A stretch of DNA of 11,715 nt. Source: Nitrospirota bacterium (GTDB taxonomy: Bacteria > Nitrospirota > Thermodesulfovibrionia > Thermodesulfovibrionales > UBA6898). Made by a program: the position numbers and the translations under genes. The stretch spans positions 1 to 11,715 of the forward strand of contig JAOUFP010000036.1 in the NCBI GenBank assembly GCA_029858145.1. Reading direction: 5' to 3'. The notes below the pieces were generated by a model. It searched no databases. It saw nothing but the letters and a program-made list of their open reading frames with translations, and had not been told where the DNA came from. This document shows positions 1-6,113 of this stretch, piece after piece (positions within the stretch are counted from its first letter, which is position 1; each line of letters starts with the position of its first letter).

Positions 1-142
1 TTATTTTGCTGCAATTATTGTTTTTCCCTTATCCGGTGTCCACATTGAGATAGAGGGAGAAAACATCCCCCACATCTCTGAAACATCAGATGGCGATGCA
101 TCGAATTTCATCGAATTTGTTCATAAACTGCTCTGTCCACAT
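1..142 (-). pseudogene. Possible frameshifted small ORF remnant
   Basis: Reading the minus strand from the ATG at 142, the frame begins MWTEQFMNKFDE and then soon stops. A second minus-strand frame, from the ATG at 111, begins MKFDASPSDVSEMWG and ends in TAA at the first three bases of the window. The two frames meet at an exact 10-bp tandem duplication (99-108 and 109-118). Removing one copy in silico joins them into a single 43-codon frame rich in Met, Trp and Phe. There is no clear ribosome binding site before 142. I do not recognise the product. It could be a chance alignment of short open frames, so confidence is low. Confidence 0.22.
99..118. repeat. Exact 10-bp tandem duplication
   Basis: The ten bases catcgaattt occur twice back to back (99-108 and 109-118) with no mismatch. 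Ten is not a multiple of three, so gain or loss of one unit changes the reading frame of any overlapping gene. The likely origin is replication slippage. Confidence 0.85.
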
Positions 143-453
143 CTTGGCAGCAATTCAGAGTACATTTCATATCCCCGTGGCACTTCTTTAACGAAGGGTT
201 TTGTCCCGAAGAATTCAATCAAGAATGCGGCAACGAATTTTAGTTCTGCTCAGCCCTCATCCAAGACAGGCTTTTTCCTTTTTCTTATCGGTCTTCTCTA
301 TATTGATTCCCTTATTTATAACAACCGGACAAAAGATTGCGCCGGCATGTATTCTTCCTGGTCCGGTCTCTCACCCCCTCCGGCTTTTGCCGCTCAGACA
401 ATTCGGTAACTCTGAAGGAACTTTATGCATTTCGGGGAAGGAGAGGTGCGGCA

Positions 454-711
454 ATGTATGAACACCAAATTATGACAATTGCTTTCAATAGCGATACAAA
501 ATTATGCGGAAAAACAAGGGAATTATTGATTTGCAGTGAGGAAGATAAAACAAAGATTTATCATGAGTATAAGGGCGCTAAAATAGCCCGGGGAGCATCT
601 GACGTAAAAGACATATGCCCCTTTACACTTGAATCTCTTATGGATTGCGATATCAGAAACAAAAGGGGAACAAGGCAAATATGCCCCTTTAGTCTCGAGA
701 CCTGCATTTAG
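454..711 (+). CDS. Small Cys-rich hypothetical protein with internal repeat
   Basis: An 85-aa protein that I do not recognise. The ATG at 454 is chosen because a purine-rich AAGGAG (438-443) lies 10 nt upstream; an in-frame start at 337 has no such site. The sequence is hydrophilic, with no signal peptide or membrane segment, so it is probably cytoplasmic. It contains six cysteines. The C-terminal third carries a repeat: ICPFTLES and ICPFSLET recur exactly 22 residues apart, and the DNA repeats the same 13 bases at 613-625 and 679-691. The second copy is cut short by the stop codon, as if a 22-residue unit had been duplicated at the end of the gene. It is a stand-alone gene, 172 nt before the next one. 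It may be a lineage-specific small protein, and a spurious call cannot be excluded. Confidence 0.45.
   Translation: MYEHQIMTIAFNSDTKLCGKTRELLICSEEDKTKIYHEYKGAKIARGASDVKDICPFTLESLMDCDIRNKRGTRQICPFSLETCI
613..691 (+). repeat. In-frame 13-bp direct repeat, 66-bp period
   Basis: atatgccccttta occurs at 613-625 and again at 679-691. The 66-bp period equals 22 codons, so both copies are read in the same frame and give the repeated Ile-Cys-Pro-Phe motif of the surrounding small gene. The intervening sequence is not otherwise obviously repeated. Confidence 0.7.
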
Positions 712-883
712 GGAGAAATTGGCATTCAGGAAGAAACAGAAGGCGCAGCGAGGTCACAGCACTTATTTTCATTGCAGATCCAGCGGGGCTCAGCCTCTGA
801 TAGTTCACCGGGCGATGGATATCTATAGTCTGTCGGGGACGGTTTGTTCGAGGGACTATATTGTTGAGTGCAGGAGATCATCA

Positions 884-1282
884 GTGAAGAAAATAATGCT
901 TATCGGCATATTGGTGATGTTTCTGAATGCTCCCTTAATTTTTGCTCAAATGGAGGGGGCTGAGAGTATTTTATTAAATAAGCCTGATGTATATTCCCAT
1001 GACCGTTCAGTTCGTGACGAAACTTTCGCGCAGACAGACGTTCATAAGTATGATCCCTCTGTTGCCAGATGGAGAAATGCGACCCCTTCAGATTATGTGC
1101 CGGAAGCGTATAAATTTCCTTATCCCTGCAATACAGACTGGATTCAGGGAATGACCTATGTGCACGAAACACACGGCTCTGTGGAAAGATATTGCAGGCA
1201 CGCCAACGGAGCTTTTGAAGCCCGGGAAATCTTGCTTATGAATGGAAAAGCGGTACAGGTCTATCTGGATACGACGCAATAG
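884..1282 (+). CDS. Small exported hypothetical protein
   Basis: A 132-aa protein of unknown function. I place the start at the GTG at 884 because AGGAG (872-876) sits 7 nt upstream, and the protein then begins with a typical export signal. Lys2-Lys3 is followed by a hydrophobic core (residues 4-20) and a likely signal peptidase I site after Ala21 (IFA then Gln22). Upstream in-frame starts would bury that signal inside the protein. The mature part is about 111 residues, hydrophilic, and contains two cysteines (in YPCNTDW and RYCRHANG) that could form a disulfide in the periplasm. There is no lipobox and no recognisable enzyme motif. A weak hairpin plus T-run follows at 1306-1334. It appears to be transcribed alone. 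Confidence 0.7.
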   Translation: MKKIMLIGILVMFLNAPLIFAQMEGAESILLNKPDVYSHDRSVRDETFAQTDVHKYDPSVARWRNATPSDYVPEAYKFPYPCNTDWIQGMTYVHETHGSVERYCRHANGAFEAREILLMNGKAVQVYLDTTQ

Positions 1283-1305
1283 TCTGAGGGGTATTTAAAA
1301 AATGC

Positions 1306-1334
1306 AATCTGTTCGCCGCAGTATTCCTTTTTTT
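1306..1334 (+). terminator. Weak possible terminator
   Basis: A six-pair stem with one bulged base (1306-1311 against 1319-1325) is followed two bases later by seven T residues (1328-1334). It lies 24 nt after the exported-protein stop and before the endonuclease Q gene. The stem is short, so this is only a candidate. Confidence 0.3.
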
Positions 1335-1373
1335 GAAGTTCATCTTTGATTCGAATCATTTTTCAATAGTTTG

Positions 1374-1403
1374 TTTTCATTTATATCCCATATTCTTTAT
1401 AAT
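1374..1403 (+). promoter_or_regulatory. Candidate promoter for endonuclease Q
   Basis: A perfect TATAAT (1398-1403) lies five bases before the ATG at 1409, with a 4/6 match to the -35 consensus (TTTTCA, 1374-1379) at 18-bp spacing. Transcription starting six or seven bases after the -10 box would begin at or next to the A of the start codon. No Shine-Dalgarno sequence precedes the ATG, so a leaderless transcript is possible. Confidence 0.45.
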
Positions 1404-1408
1404 CAACG

Positions 1409-2680
1409 ATGAAATATATCGCAGACTTCCATGTGCATTCGAAATATTCGCGTGCCACGAGTCCTGATATGTCTCCGGAGGGCCTCTGGAAATGGTCACA
1501 GTTAAAGGGCATTCGGGTTATCGGGACCGGGGATTTTACCCATCCTCAGTGGGTTAAGGAATTACAGGAAAAACTGGAACTTTCCGGCGAAGGTCTTTTT
1601 TCCCTGAAGGAGAAATTCAGATCAGAGACGGTCCCCGGGAGTTGCAGGACAGACATCTCTTTTATCCTTTCCGCGGAAATCAGCTGCATATACAGCAAAA
1701 ACGGCAAAACAAGAAAGATCCACTCTATCGTTATTGCCCCTTCGTTTGATGATGTGCTGAGGATAAATAAAAGGCTTTCGGCTATCGGCAATCTGTCTGC
1801 CGACGGCAGACCGATACTCGGCCTTGATGCAAGAGAACTTTTAAGGATTGTTATCGAAGAATCACCTGACGCGCTGCTGATTCCCGCACATATCTGGACG
1901 CCGCATTTTTCTGTTTTTGGCGCGGCTTCGGGATTTGATTCGATCGAAGAATGCTTCGGGGAACTTACCCCGCATATTTATGCCCTGGAAACGGGTTTGT
2001 CTTCGGATCCCGCGATGAACTGGCGGCTCTCGGCTCTCGATTCCATCACCCTCATCTCGAACTCTGATGCCCATTCTCCGAGGAAACTCGGGAGAGAGGC
2101 GAATATACTCGACACTGAGATTTCCTATGCCTCTATTGTCTCGGCGCTGAAGACGAGGCGCGGGTTTGACGGGACGATAGAGTTTTATCCGGAGGAGGGC
2201 AAGTATCATGCCGACGGACACAGGGCCTGCGGTGTCTGTTTGTCGCCTGAGGAGACCATTCGCCGTAACTATCTCTGTCCGGTTTGCGGTAAGAAAGTGA
2301 CGGTCGGAGTTCTGCACAGGGTGGCAAAGCTCGCGGACAGAAATGACGGCTTCAGGACTGAAGGCTTCCCGCCGTATAGGTCGATCATACCATTGGAAGA
2401 GATTATCGCGGAAACGAGAAGTGTAGGGGTCAACAGCAAGGCTGTTGAAAAAGTGTATGGACAGTTACTCGAAGATCATGGAAATGAGTTCGGGATACTC
2501 CTTGAAGTTCCCGTTCAGGATATCGAACAATCAGGCTTCCCCAAAGTTGCGGAGGCGATCGCGCGAATGCGTGAAAACAGGATATTTATCGCTCCGGGAT
2601 ATGATGGAGAATTCGGCAAAATAAAGATATTCGAAGAGGTGAAGAGAAAAGAATTCAAGGGACAGGAGCCTCTTTTTTAA
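1409..2680 (+). CDS. Endonuclease Q family DNA repair nuclease
   Basis: A 423-aa protein with the layout of endonuclease Q (EndoQ), which nicks DNA 5' to damaged bases such as deoxyuridine, hypoxanthine, xanthine and abasic sites. The N-terminal PHP-type metallohydrolase domain has HVHSKYSRAT (His8, His10), GTGDFTHP (39-46, Asp42), Glu90 in LSAEISC, His105, PAHIWTP (159-165, His161) and SNSDAHSP (217-224, Asp220, His222). These are the expected metal ligands. A four-cysteine zinc site follows: CGVC (274-277) and CPVC (290-293). The C-terminal part (about 300-423) matches the region EndoQ uses for DNA. Length is close to the family norm of about 400-425. EndoQ is best known in Thermococcales and some methanogens, and in scattered bacteria such as Bacillus pumilus. 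It is 49 nt upstream of corA, so possibly cotranscribed. The assignment rests on motif recognition. Confidence 0.88.
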   Translation: MKYIADFHVHSKYSRATSPDMSPEGLWKWSQLKGIRVIGTGDFTHPQWVKELQEKLELSGEGLFSLKEKFRSETVPGSCRTDISFILSAEISCIYSKNGKTRKIHSIVIAPSFDDVLRINKRLSAIGNLSADGRPILGLDARELLRIVIEESPDALLIPAHIWTPHFSVFGAASGFDSIEECFGELTPHIYALETGLSSDPAMNWRLSALDSITLISNSDAHSPRKLGREANILDTEISYASIVSALKTRRGFDGTIEFYPEEGKYHADGHRACGVCLSPEETIRRNYLCPVCGKKVTVGVLHRVAKLADRNDGFRTEGFPPYRSIIPLEEIIAETRSVGVNSKAVEKVYGQLLEDHGNEFGILLEVPVQDIEQSGFPKVAEAIARMRENRIFIAPGYDGEFGKIKIFEEVKRKEFKGQEPLF

Positions 2681-2729
2681 GGGGTGAACAGGGGAAGCAG
2701 TAATAAGTCTCAAACAACAGGGGATATAC

Positions 2730-3797
2730 ATGGCTAAGATGATCAAGAAAAGGTCGAAAAAGGCCGGCCTCCCTCCCGGAACGCTGGTGCATATCGGGGA
2801 GCAGAGGGCTGAAGCATCGAAGATAACCGTAATCAATTATGATGATGCCGATTACCATGAAAAGCAACTGAAGTCTGTCGAGGAATGTTTCCCTTACAAG
2901 GATAAACCTTCCATGACATGGTTGAATATCGATGGTATTCACCAGAAGGAAATCCTTGAAAAGCTCAGCGGTTGTTTCGGTTTTCATCCTCTTGTGATGG
3001 AAGATATCATGAATACTGATCAGCGGCCAAAGATGGAGGATTACGCTGATTACCTTTATATTGTCCTGAAAATGCTCTACTACAATGAAAAGGAGAACAG
3101 GATATCAACGGAACAGGTCAGTCTCATCGTTGCCCCGCATACCGTCATTTCCTTTCAGGAGGGGCTGGAGGGGGATGTATTTGGCTCTCTCCGGGAACGA
3201 CTGAAAAATGACAAGGGCAGGATAAGGAAGATGGGGGCTGATTATCTCGCCTATTCGATGATTGATGCAGTTGTGGACAGTTATTTTATGATCCTCGAAA
3301 AACTGGGAGAGAAGATAGAGCTTCTCGAGGAAGAACTGATCTCTGATCCCGGGATGAAGACGCTGCATGATATCCATTACCTGAAAAGAGAGATGATATT
3401 CCTGCGCAAGGCTGTCTGGCCCCTGCGGGAGGTGATCAGCATGATGGCGCGGGGAGAATCGCCTCTGATTCATGAATCGATGAAGTTATATCTCAGGGAC
3501 GTTTATGACCATACGATACAGGTAATCGATACCATCGAGACGCTCCGCGACATGGTCACCGGCATGCTCGATATCTATCTCTCGAGCGTAAGCAACAGGT
3601 TGAATGCGGTCATGAAGGTGCTGACGATCATTGCCACCATTTTTATTCCGCTGACGTTTATTGTGGGGGTTTACGGCATGAATTTCAGATATATGCCCGA
3701 ACTCGAATGGCGCTTAGGGTATCCACTGGTCTGGTTTGTTATGCTCGTCATCGGGATTTCGATGCTCATAGTGTTCCGAAAGAAGAACTGGCTGTAA
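2730..3797 (+). CDS. corA: CorA-type magnesium/divalent metal transporter
   Basis: A 355-aa inner-membrane channel of the CorA family that brings Mg2+ (and in some members Co2+ or Ni2+) into the cell as a homopentamer. The long N-terminal cytoplasmic domain (about 1-290) contains HPLVMEDIMNTDQRPK, a typical CorA signature near residues 86-101, and a long helix rich in Glu and Lys. Two membrane helices lie at the C-terminus (about 296-315 and 331-350). The hallmark GMN selectivity motif is at 316-318 in VYGMNF, directly after the first helix, and the protein ends in a short basic tail (RKKNWL). AGGGGA (2719-2724) lies 5 nt before the ATG. The first 20 residues are unusually basic. It is downstream of endonuclease Q on the same strand. 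There is no visible riboswitch such as an M-box in the 49-nt gap. Confidence 0.95.
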   Translation: MAKMIKKRSKKAGLPPGTLVHIGEQRAEASKITVINYDDADYHEKQLKSVEECFPYKDKPSMTWLNIDGIHQKEILEKLSGCFGFHPLVMEDIMNTDQRPKMEDYADYLYIVLKMLYYNEKENRISTEQVSLIVAPHTVISFQEGLEGDVFGSLRERLKNDKGRIRKMGADYLAYSMIDAVVDSYFMILEKLGEKIELLEEELISDPGMKTLHDIHYLKREMIFLRKAVWPLREVISMMARGESPLIHESMKLYLRDVYDHTIQVIDTIETLRDMVTGMLDIYLSSVSNRLNAVMKVLTIIATIFIPLTFIVGVYGMNFRYMPELEWRLGYPLVWFVMLVIGISMLIVFRKKNWL

Positions 3798-3846
3798 TTT
3801 TTTTTTTAGCTTTCCGTCGAAAGAATAATACGGGAGAAACTTTTTG

Positions 3847-3855
3847 TGCTAATAT
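3847..3855 (+). promoter_or_regulatory. Candidate extended -10 promoter
   Basis: TGCTAATAT (3847-3855) matches an extended -10 element (TGn followed by TAATAT), 56 nt before the YqaA/DedA start. No good -35 hexamer is visible at the expected distance. Extended -10 promoters can work without one, so this is a modest candidate. Confidence 0.3.
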
Positions 3856-3910
3856 ATCGGGTTGCATATCGAAAATCAGGCGCGCGCGCAAAATGTCCCT
3901 GTAAAATAAG

Positions 3911-4498
3911 ATGAAATATTTAAAAAAACTGTATGAATGGGTGCTACATTGGGCAGATACACCGTATGCTGTCCCGGCCCTTTTCATACTCGCTTTTGCG
4001 GAATCATCGTTTTTCCCGGTGCCGCCCGATGTGCTTTTGATGTCACTCGCGCTTGCGATTCCGAAGAAATCCTTTCGTTATGCGGCCATCTGCACCGTTG
4101 GTTCCGTGCTGGGAGGGATGTTCGGCTATCTTATAGGTCTTGAGCTGATTGATACCGTAGGGATGCCGATTCTGAAGTTTTACGGGGCCACGGACAAATA
4201 CGAATCGATTCGTCAGCTCTATATACAATATGATGCCTGGGCGGTCGGCATTGCCGGTTTTACCCCCATTCCCTACAAGGTATTCACGATCGCGGCTGGC
4301 GCTTTCAAGATAGACTTTCTGGTTTTTGTCTTCGCATCGATAGCGGGGAGGGCAGGGCGGTTCTTTCTGGTGGCGCTCCTCATTTACCGGTTTGGTCCCT
4401 CAATAAGAAGTTTTATCGACCGGTATTTCAATCTTTTGACGATGGTGTTTATTGCCCTTCTTGTGCTCGGTTTCATATTGATAAAATACGTTTTTTGA
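3911..4498 (+). CDS. YqaA/DedA-family inner membrane protein
   Basis: A 195-aa polytopic membrane protein of the DedA superfamily (SNARE-associated/VTT domain), closest by eye to the YqaA branch. Family motifs are ESSFFPVPPD (31-40), a reentrant-loop signature; GFTPIPYKVFTIAAGAF (116-132); and GRAGRFF (146-152) with its conserved arginines. Hydrophobic segments lie around 20-50, 58-80, 108-130, 133-158 and 174-194. DedA proteins are membrane transporters; several family members have been linked to recycling of undecaprenyl phosphate or other phospholipid carriers across the membrane. The specific substrate here is unknown. The ATG at 3911 gives the typical N-terminus MKYLKKLYEWVLHWADTP, but no Shine-Dalgarno site is visible. 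It lies 113 nt after corA and ends with a terminator at 4545-4576. Confidence 0.88.
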   Translation: MKYLKKLYEWVLHWADTPYAVPALFILAFAESSFFPVPPDVLLMSLALAIPKKSFRYAAICTVGSVLGGMFGYLIGLELIDTVGMPILKFYGATDKYESIRQLYIQYDAWAVGIAGFTPIPYKVFTIAAGAFKIDFLVFVFASIAGRAGRFFLVALLIYRFGPSIRSFIDRYFNLLTMVFIALLVLGFILIKYVF

Positions 4499-4544
4499 AC
4501 TGTTTCGAAATTCATCGGCAGTGCGTTTTTCTTTTGAATCGAGG

Positions 4545-4576
4545 CGTCTTATCCGGTTTCCGCAAGGCGTTTTTTT
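4545..4576 (+). terminator. Intrinsic terminator after yqaA-like gene
   Basis: A six-pair stem including one G-U pair (CGTCTT 4545-4550 with AAGGCG 4564-4569), with a small inner CGG/CCG stem in the loop, is followed at once by seven T residues (4570-4576). It lies 46 nt after the stop and is correctly oriented for the plus strand. Confidence 0.65.
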
Positions 4577-4602
4577 CCGGAAATTGTTCTGTTGGGAAGT
4601 GC

Positions 4603-4643
4603 AAAAACCGGACTCTCCGCGAATTAAACGAAGAGTCCGGTTT
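4603..4643 (-). terminator. Strong terminator hairpin for DsrE-like gene
   Basis: A perfect 12-bp inverted repeat (4605-4616 and 4632-4643, arms aaaccggactct and agagtccggttt) encloses a 15-nt loop. Read on the minus strand it is followed by a T5 run (4607-4603, partly in the arm), the layout of an intrinsic terminator. It lies 31 nt after the stop of the minus-strand gene at 4675. The plus-strand side has only three T residues, so it works best for the minus strand, although it may also back up the plus-strand terminator. Confidence 0.75.
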
Positions 4644-4674
4644 GAAGCAGATTTAAAAACCCGTTACTTTTTTC

Positions 4675-5061
4675 TTACATTGTGAGAGAAAAAGGAACGT
4701 AGCCTGCCAGAAGCAATTCTCCGAGGAAAGAGCTCGATTTTACCTCGGCATTCTCGACGAGATTTCCCTCTGTCAGGCCGAAACCGGGCATGAAAGCATG
4801 GCATACGTAGAACTTTACGCCGAAATCACTGATCAATTCTACCAGTTCCCCGACATTGACCTGTTTGCCTTCCATTTCCATCGAGATGGTGTCTGCCACT
4901 CCCTTTTTCGCAAGCTGAACCCCTTCTCCGATGAGGAAGAAATCGAGCTCGATGCTGTCGTCAAAGGCCTTCATGTTGGAGGCGATCTTTAAAAAACCGA
5001 TCACTTCCATAGGGTTTGTAGTTGCATGCGATAAGATGAAGATATACTTTTTCTTTTCCAT
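4675..5061 (-). CDS. DsrE/DsrF-like family protein
   Basis: A 128-aa soluble protein of the DsrE-like fold. It opens with KYIFILSHATTNPMEVIGFL, the usual first beta strand and following helix, then has FFLIGEGVQLA (41-51) and FYVCHAFMPGFGL (84-96) with a single cysteine, Cys87, where DsrE-like proteins often carry a conserved thiol. DsrE/TusD proteins relay sulfur as a persulfide on such a cysteine in sulfur oxidation or tRNA thiolation. Many stand-alone homologues have no proven role, and no dsrF/dsrH/tusBC partner is present here, so sulfur transfer is only inferred. AGGAGG lies 5 nt before the ATG. The gene has its own sigma70-type promoter and a strong terminator, so it is monocistronic. 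It is divergent from a small cysteine-rich gene. Confidence 0.8.
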   Translation of the reverse strand: MEKKKYIFILSHATTNPMEVIGFLKIASNMKAFDDSIELDFFLIGEGVQLAKKGVADTISMEMEGKQVNVGELVELISDFGVKFYVCHAFMPGFGLTEGNLVENAEVKSSSFLGELLLAGYVPFSLTM

Positions 5062-5111
5062 CAGAACCTCCTGTCTGGTTTTGTCTAGTCATATAAATAC
5101 ATAACGATATG

Positions 5112-5141
5112 ATTATATGATAACAGATACTGCCAAGTCAA
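5112..5141 (-). promoter_or_regulatory. Sigma70-type promoter of DsrE-like gene
   Basis: On the minus strand TTGACT (5141-5136) and a perfect TATAAT (5117-5112) are separated by 18 bp. Transcription would start near 5105 and give a leader of about 44 nt before the ATG at 5061. The -10 region overlaps a short direct repeat, atatgat at 5108-5114 and again at 5115-5121, which could be an operator. Confidence 0.75.
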
Positions 5142-5168
5142 GAGAACACGCAGGAAAAATATTATTTA

Positions 5169-5180
5169 TTTCATATGAAA
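5169..5180. promoter_or_regulatory. 12-bp perfect palindrome in divergent spacer
   Basis: TTTCATATGAAA is a perfect palindrome about 28 bp upstream of the -35 box of the DsrE-like gene. Its size and position fit a dimeric regulator site. AT-rich palindromes also arise by chance, so this is a candidate only. Confidence 0.35.
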
Positions 5181-5216
5181 GAGGGTATGGCATTTCAAAG
5201 AAAGGTATGAACTGTT

Positions 5217-5230
5217 GATTTTATAAAATC
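5217..5230. promoter_or_regulatory. 14-bp perfect palindrome in divergent spacer
   Basis: GATTTTATAAAATC is a perfect 14-bp palindrome lying between the two divergent promoters, about 66 bp upstream of the -35 of the Cys-rich small gene. It could bind a dimeric transcription factor or form a small cruciform. No T-run follows it, so it is not a terminator. Confidence 0.35.
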
Positions 5231-5295
5231 GTTCGTCATTCTTGTAAAAAGTGGATGCCGTATGCTGGTCGCAGTGTTATGCTACTGTTACCGGG

Positions 5296-5324
5296 TTGAC
5301 ATTCTCAGGATTGGCGATTAATCT
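5296..5324 (+). promoter_or_regulatory. Sigma70-type promoter of Cys-rich small gene
   Basis: A perfect TTGACA (5296-5301), a 17-bp spacer and TAATCT (5319-5324, 4/6 match) make a strong promoter. Transcription would begin near 5331, directly at the AAGGAGG (5332-5338), so the 5' leader would be only about 14 nt: just enough for ribosome binding. Confidence 0.75.
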
Positions 5325-5344
5325 ATCTCAAAAGGAGGAACATT

Positions 5345-5542
5345 ATGTGCGGCAATTGTTTTCCTGATGACATTATGGTCTGTCCGTCATGCAAAAGGGA
5401 TGATGAAGCATATAAACTTGGCGAGGCCGATTCCCCTTTTTCTGATCTCGGAGGGGGCATCTTCAAGTGCCTTTGCGGTGAGAACTTCGCCCGGACCGAT
5501 CAGCTTCCGGATGAAGCAGCGGCCGAGCGAAACAGAGCGTAG
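5345..5542 (+). CDS. Small Cys-rich (zinc-ribbon-like) protein
   Basis: A 65-aa protein of unknown function. Reality of the gene is supported by AGGAGG (5333-5338) six nt before the ATG and by a strong promoter immediately upstream. It has six cysteines: C2-x2-C5 (MCGNC), C13-x2-C16 (CPSC) and C42-x-C44 (CLCG). The CPSC and CLCG pairs, about 25 residues apart, resemble a zinc ribbon, with the N-terminal CGNC as a possible extra metal or redox site. The tail (about 50-65) is acidic then basic and probably disordered. There is no signal peptide, so it is cytoplasmic. It is divergent from the DsrE-like gene and followed by 105 nt without a gene. It may be a metal- or thiol-binding accessory protein; function is not assignable from sequence alone. 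Confidence 0.72.
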   Translation: MCGNCFPDDIMVCPSCKRDDEAYKLGEADSPFSDLGGGIFKCLCGENFARTDQLPDEAAAERNRA

Positions 5543-5647
5543 GCATTGACGGACATAATTTCAGCCTTTCCCGGTCAGATTGCATTTGCTCATGTTACGG
5601 GGTTATTCCTCTGCGTACCCTGAGCCCTGAGCGCTGAAAAGCTCTAT

Positions 5648-6097
5648 TCAGATTAATTGTTTTGAGTCGAGCAGGATAGTGACCGGACCGCTGTTTATCA
5701 GGTGTACTTCCATGAGAGCAGCGAATTGGCCTGTACATGCTGCTATTCCTTCCTGCCTCAGACGGCGGACAACCGTCATATACAGTTCCTTTGCTTTTTC
5801 CGGCTCTTCCGCGCGCATGAAGGAAGGTCTGTTGCCCTTACGGCAATCCGCGGCAAGGGTGAACTGAGATACGACGAGGATCTCCCCTGAAATGTCTATT
5901 ACCGAACGATTCATCCTGGAAGAAGAGTCTTCGAATATTCTGAGCCCCGCGATCTTTTTTGCGATGTAAGCTGCGTCGTATTCCGTATCGCCTTTTTCGA
6001 CTCCGAGGAAAACGAGAAGCCCCTTTTTGATGCTGCCCACAACGGAAGCGCCGACTTTGACCTCAGCCTCTGAAACCCTCTGAATTACTGCCTTCAT
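5648..6097 (-). CDS. dtd: D-aminoacyl-tRNA deacylase
   Basis: A 149-aa cytoplasmic enzyme that hydrolyses D-amino acids (and glycine mischarged on tRNA-Ala) from tRNA, keeping D-residues out of proteins. The start MKAVIQRVSEAEV at 6097 is the conserved N-terminus of the family. A frame-open ATG at 6136 would add 13 residues and overlap the upstream gene, so I reject it. Both active-site signatures are present: SQFTLAAD (77-84, with Thr80; many homologues have Tyr in place of the first Ala) and the NSGPVT motif (135-140) with the Gly-Pro that gates chirality. Length is typical (about 145-150). It begins 16 nt after the stop of the GH57 gene with only a weak ribosome binding site, so translation may be coupled. 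It is the last gene of the eno-ftsB-GH57-dtd run. I see no clear terminator after it. Confidence 0.95.
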   Translation of the reverse strand: MKAVIQRVSEAEVKVGASVVGSIKKGLLVFLGVEKGDTEYDAAYIAKKIAGLRIFEDSSSRMNRSVIDISGEILVVSQFTLAADCRKGNRPSFMRAEEPEKAKELYMTVVRRLRQEGIAACTGQFAALMEVHLINSGPVTILLDSKQLI

Positions 6098-6113
6098 GGA
6101 AGGGAAAGCTTTC

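Larger units (their letters stand above)
1..453. other. Gene-poor left edge
   Basis: No confident gene can be called here. The plus strand has an open frame from a TTG at 201 to 461 with a hydrophobic patch, but it has no Shine-Dalgarno site and low-complexity, proline-rich composition, so I do not call it. The minus strand holds several short open frames that look partly protein-like but are broken by stops and frame changes (1-142, 121-249, about 250-360). This could be the remains of a decayed minus-strand gene. The only clear structural element is the 10-bp tandem repeat at 99-118. Confidence 0.5.

Noticed and set aside
201..461. Plus-strand open frame from a TTG with a hydrophobic stretch
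   Set aside because: No ribosome binding site, Pro/Ser/Leu-rich low-quality composition, and it overlaps the better supported start at 454.
629..883. N-terminal extension of the exported protein gene
   Set aside because: The GTG at 884 has AGGAG at the right distance and gives a proper signal peptide; the longer form would place that signal 85 residues in.
2681..2729. Mg2+ riboswitch upstream of corA
   Set aside because: The 49-nt gap is too short for an M-box and shows no matching structure.
3798..3807. T-run right after corA as a terminator
   Set aside because: No stable hairpin precedes the T-run.
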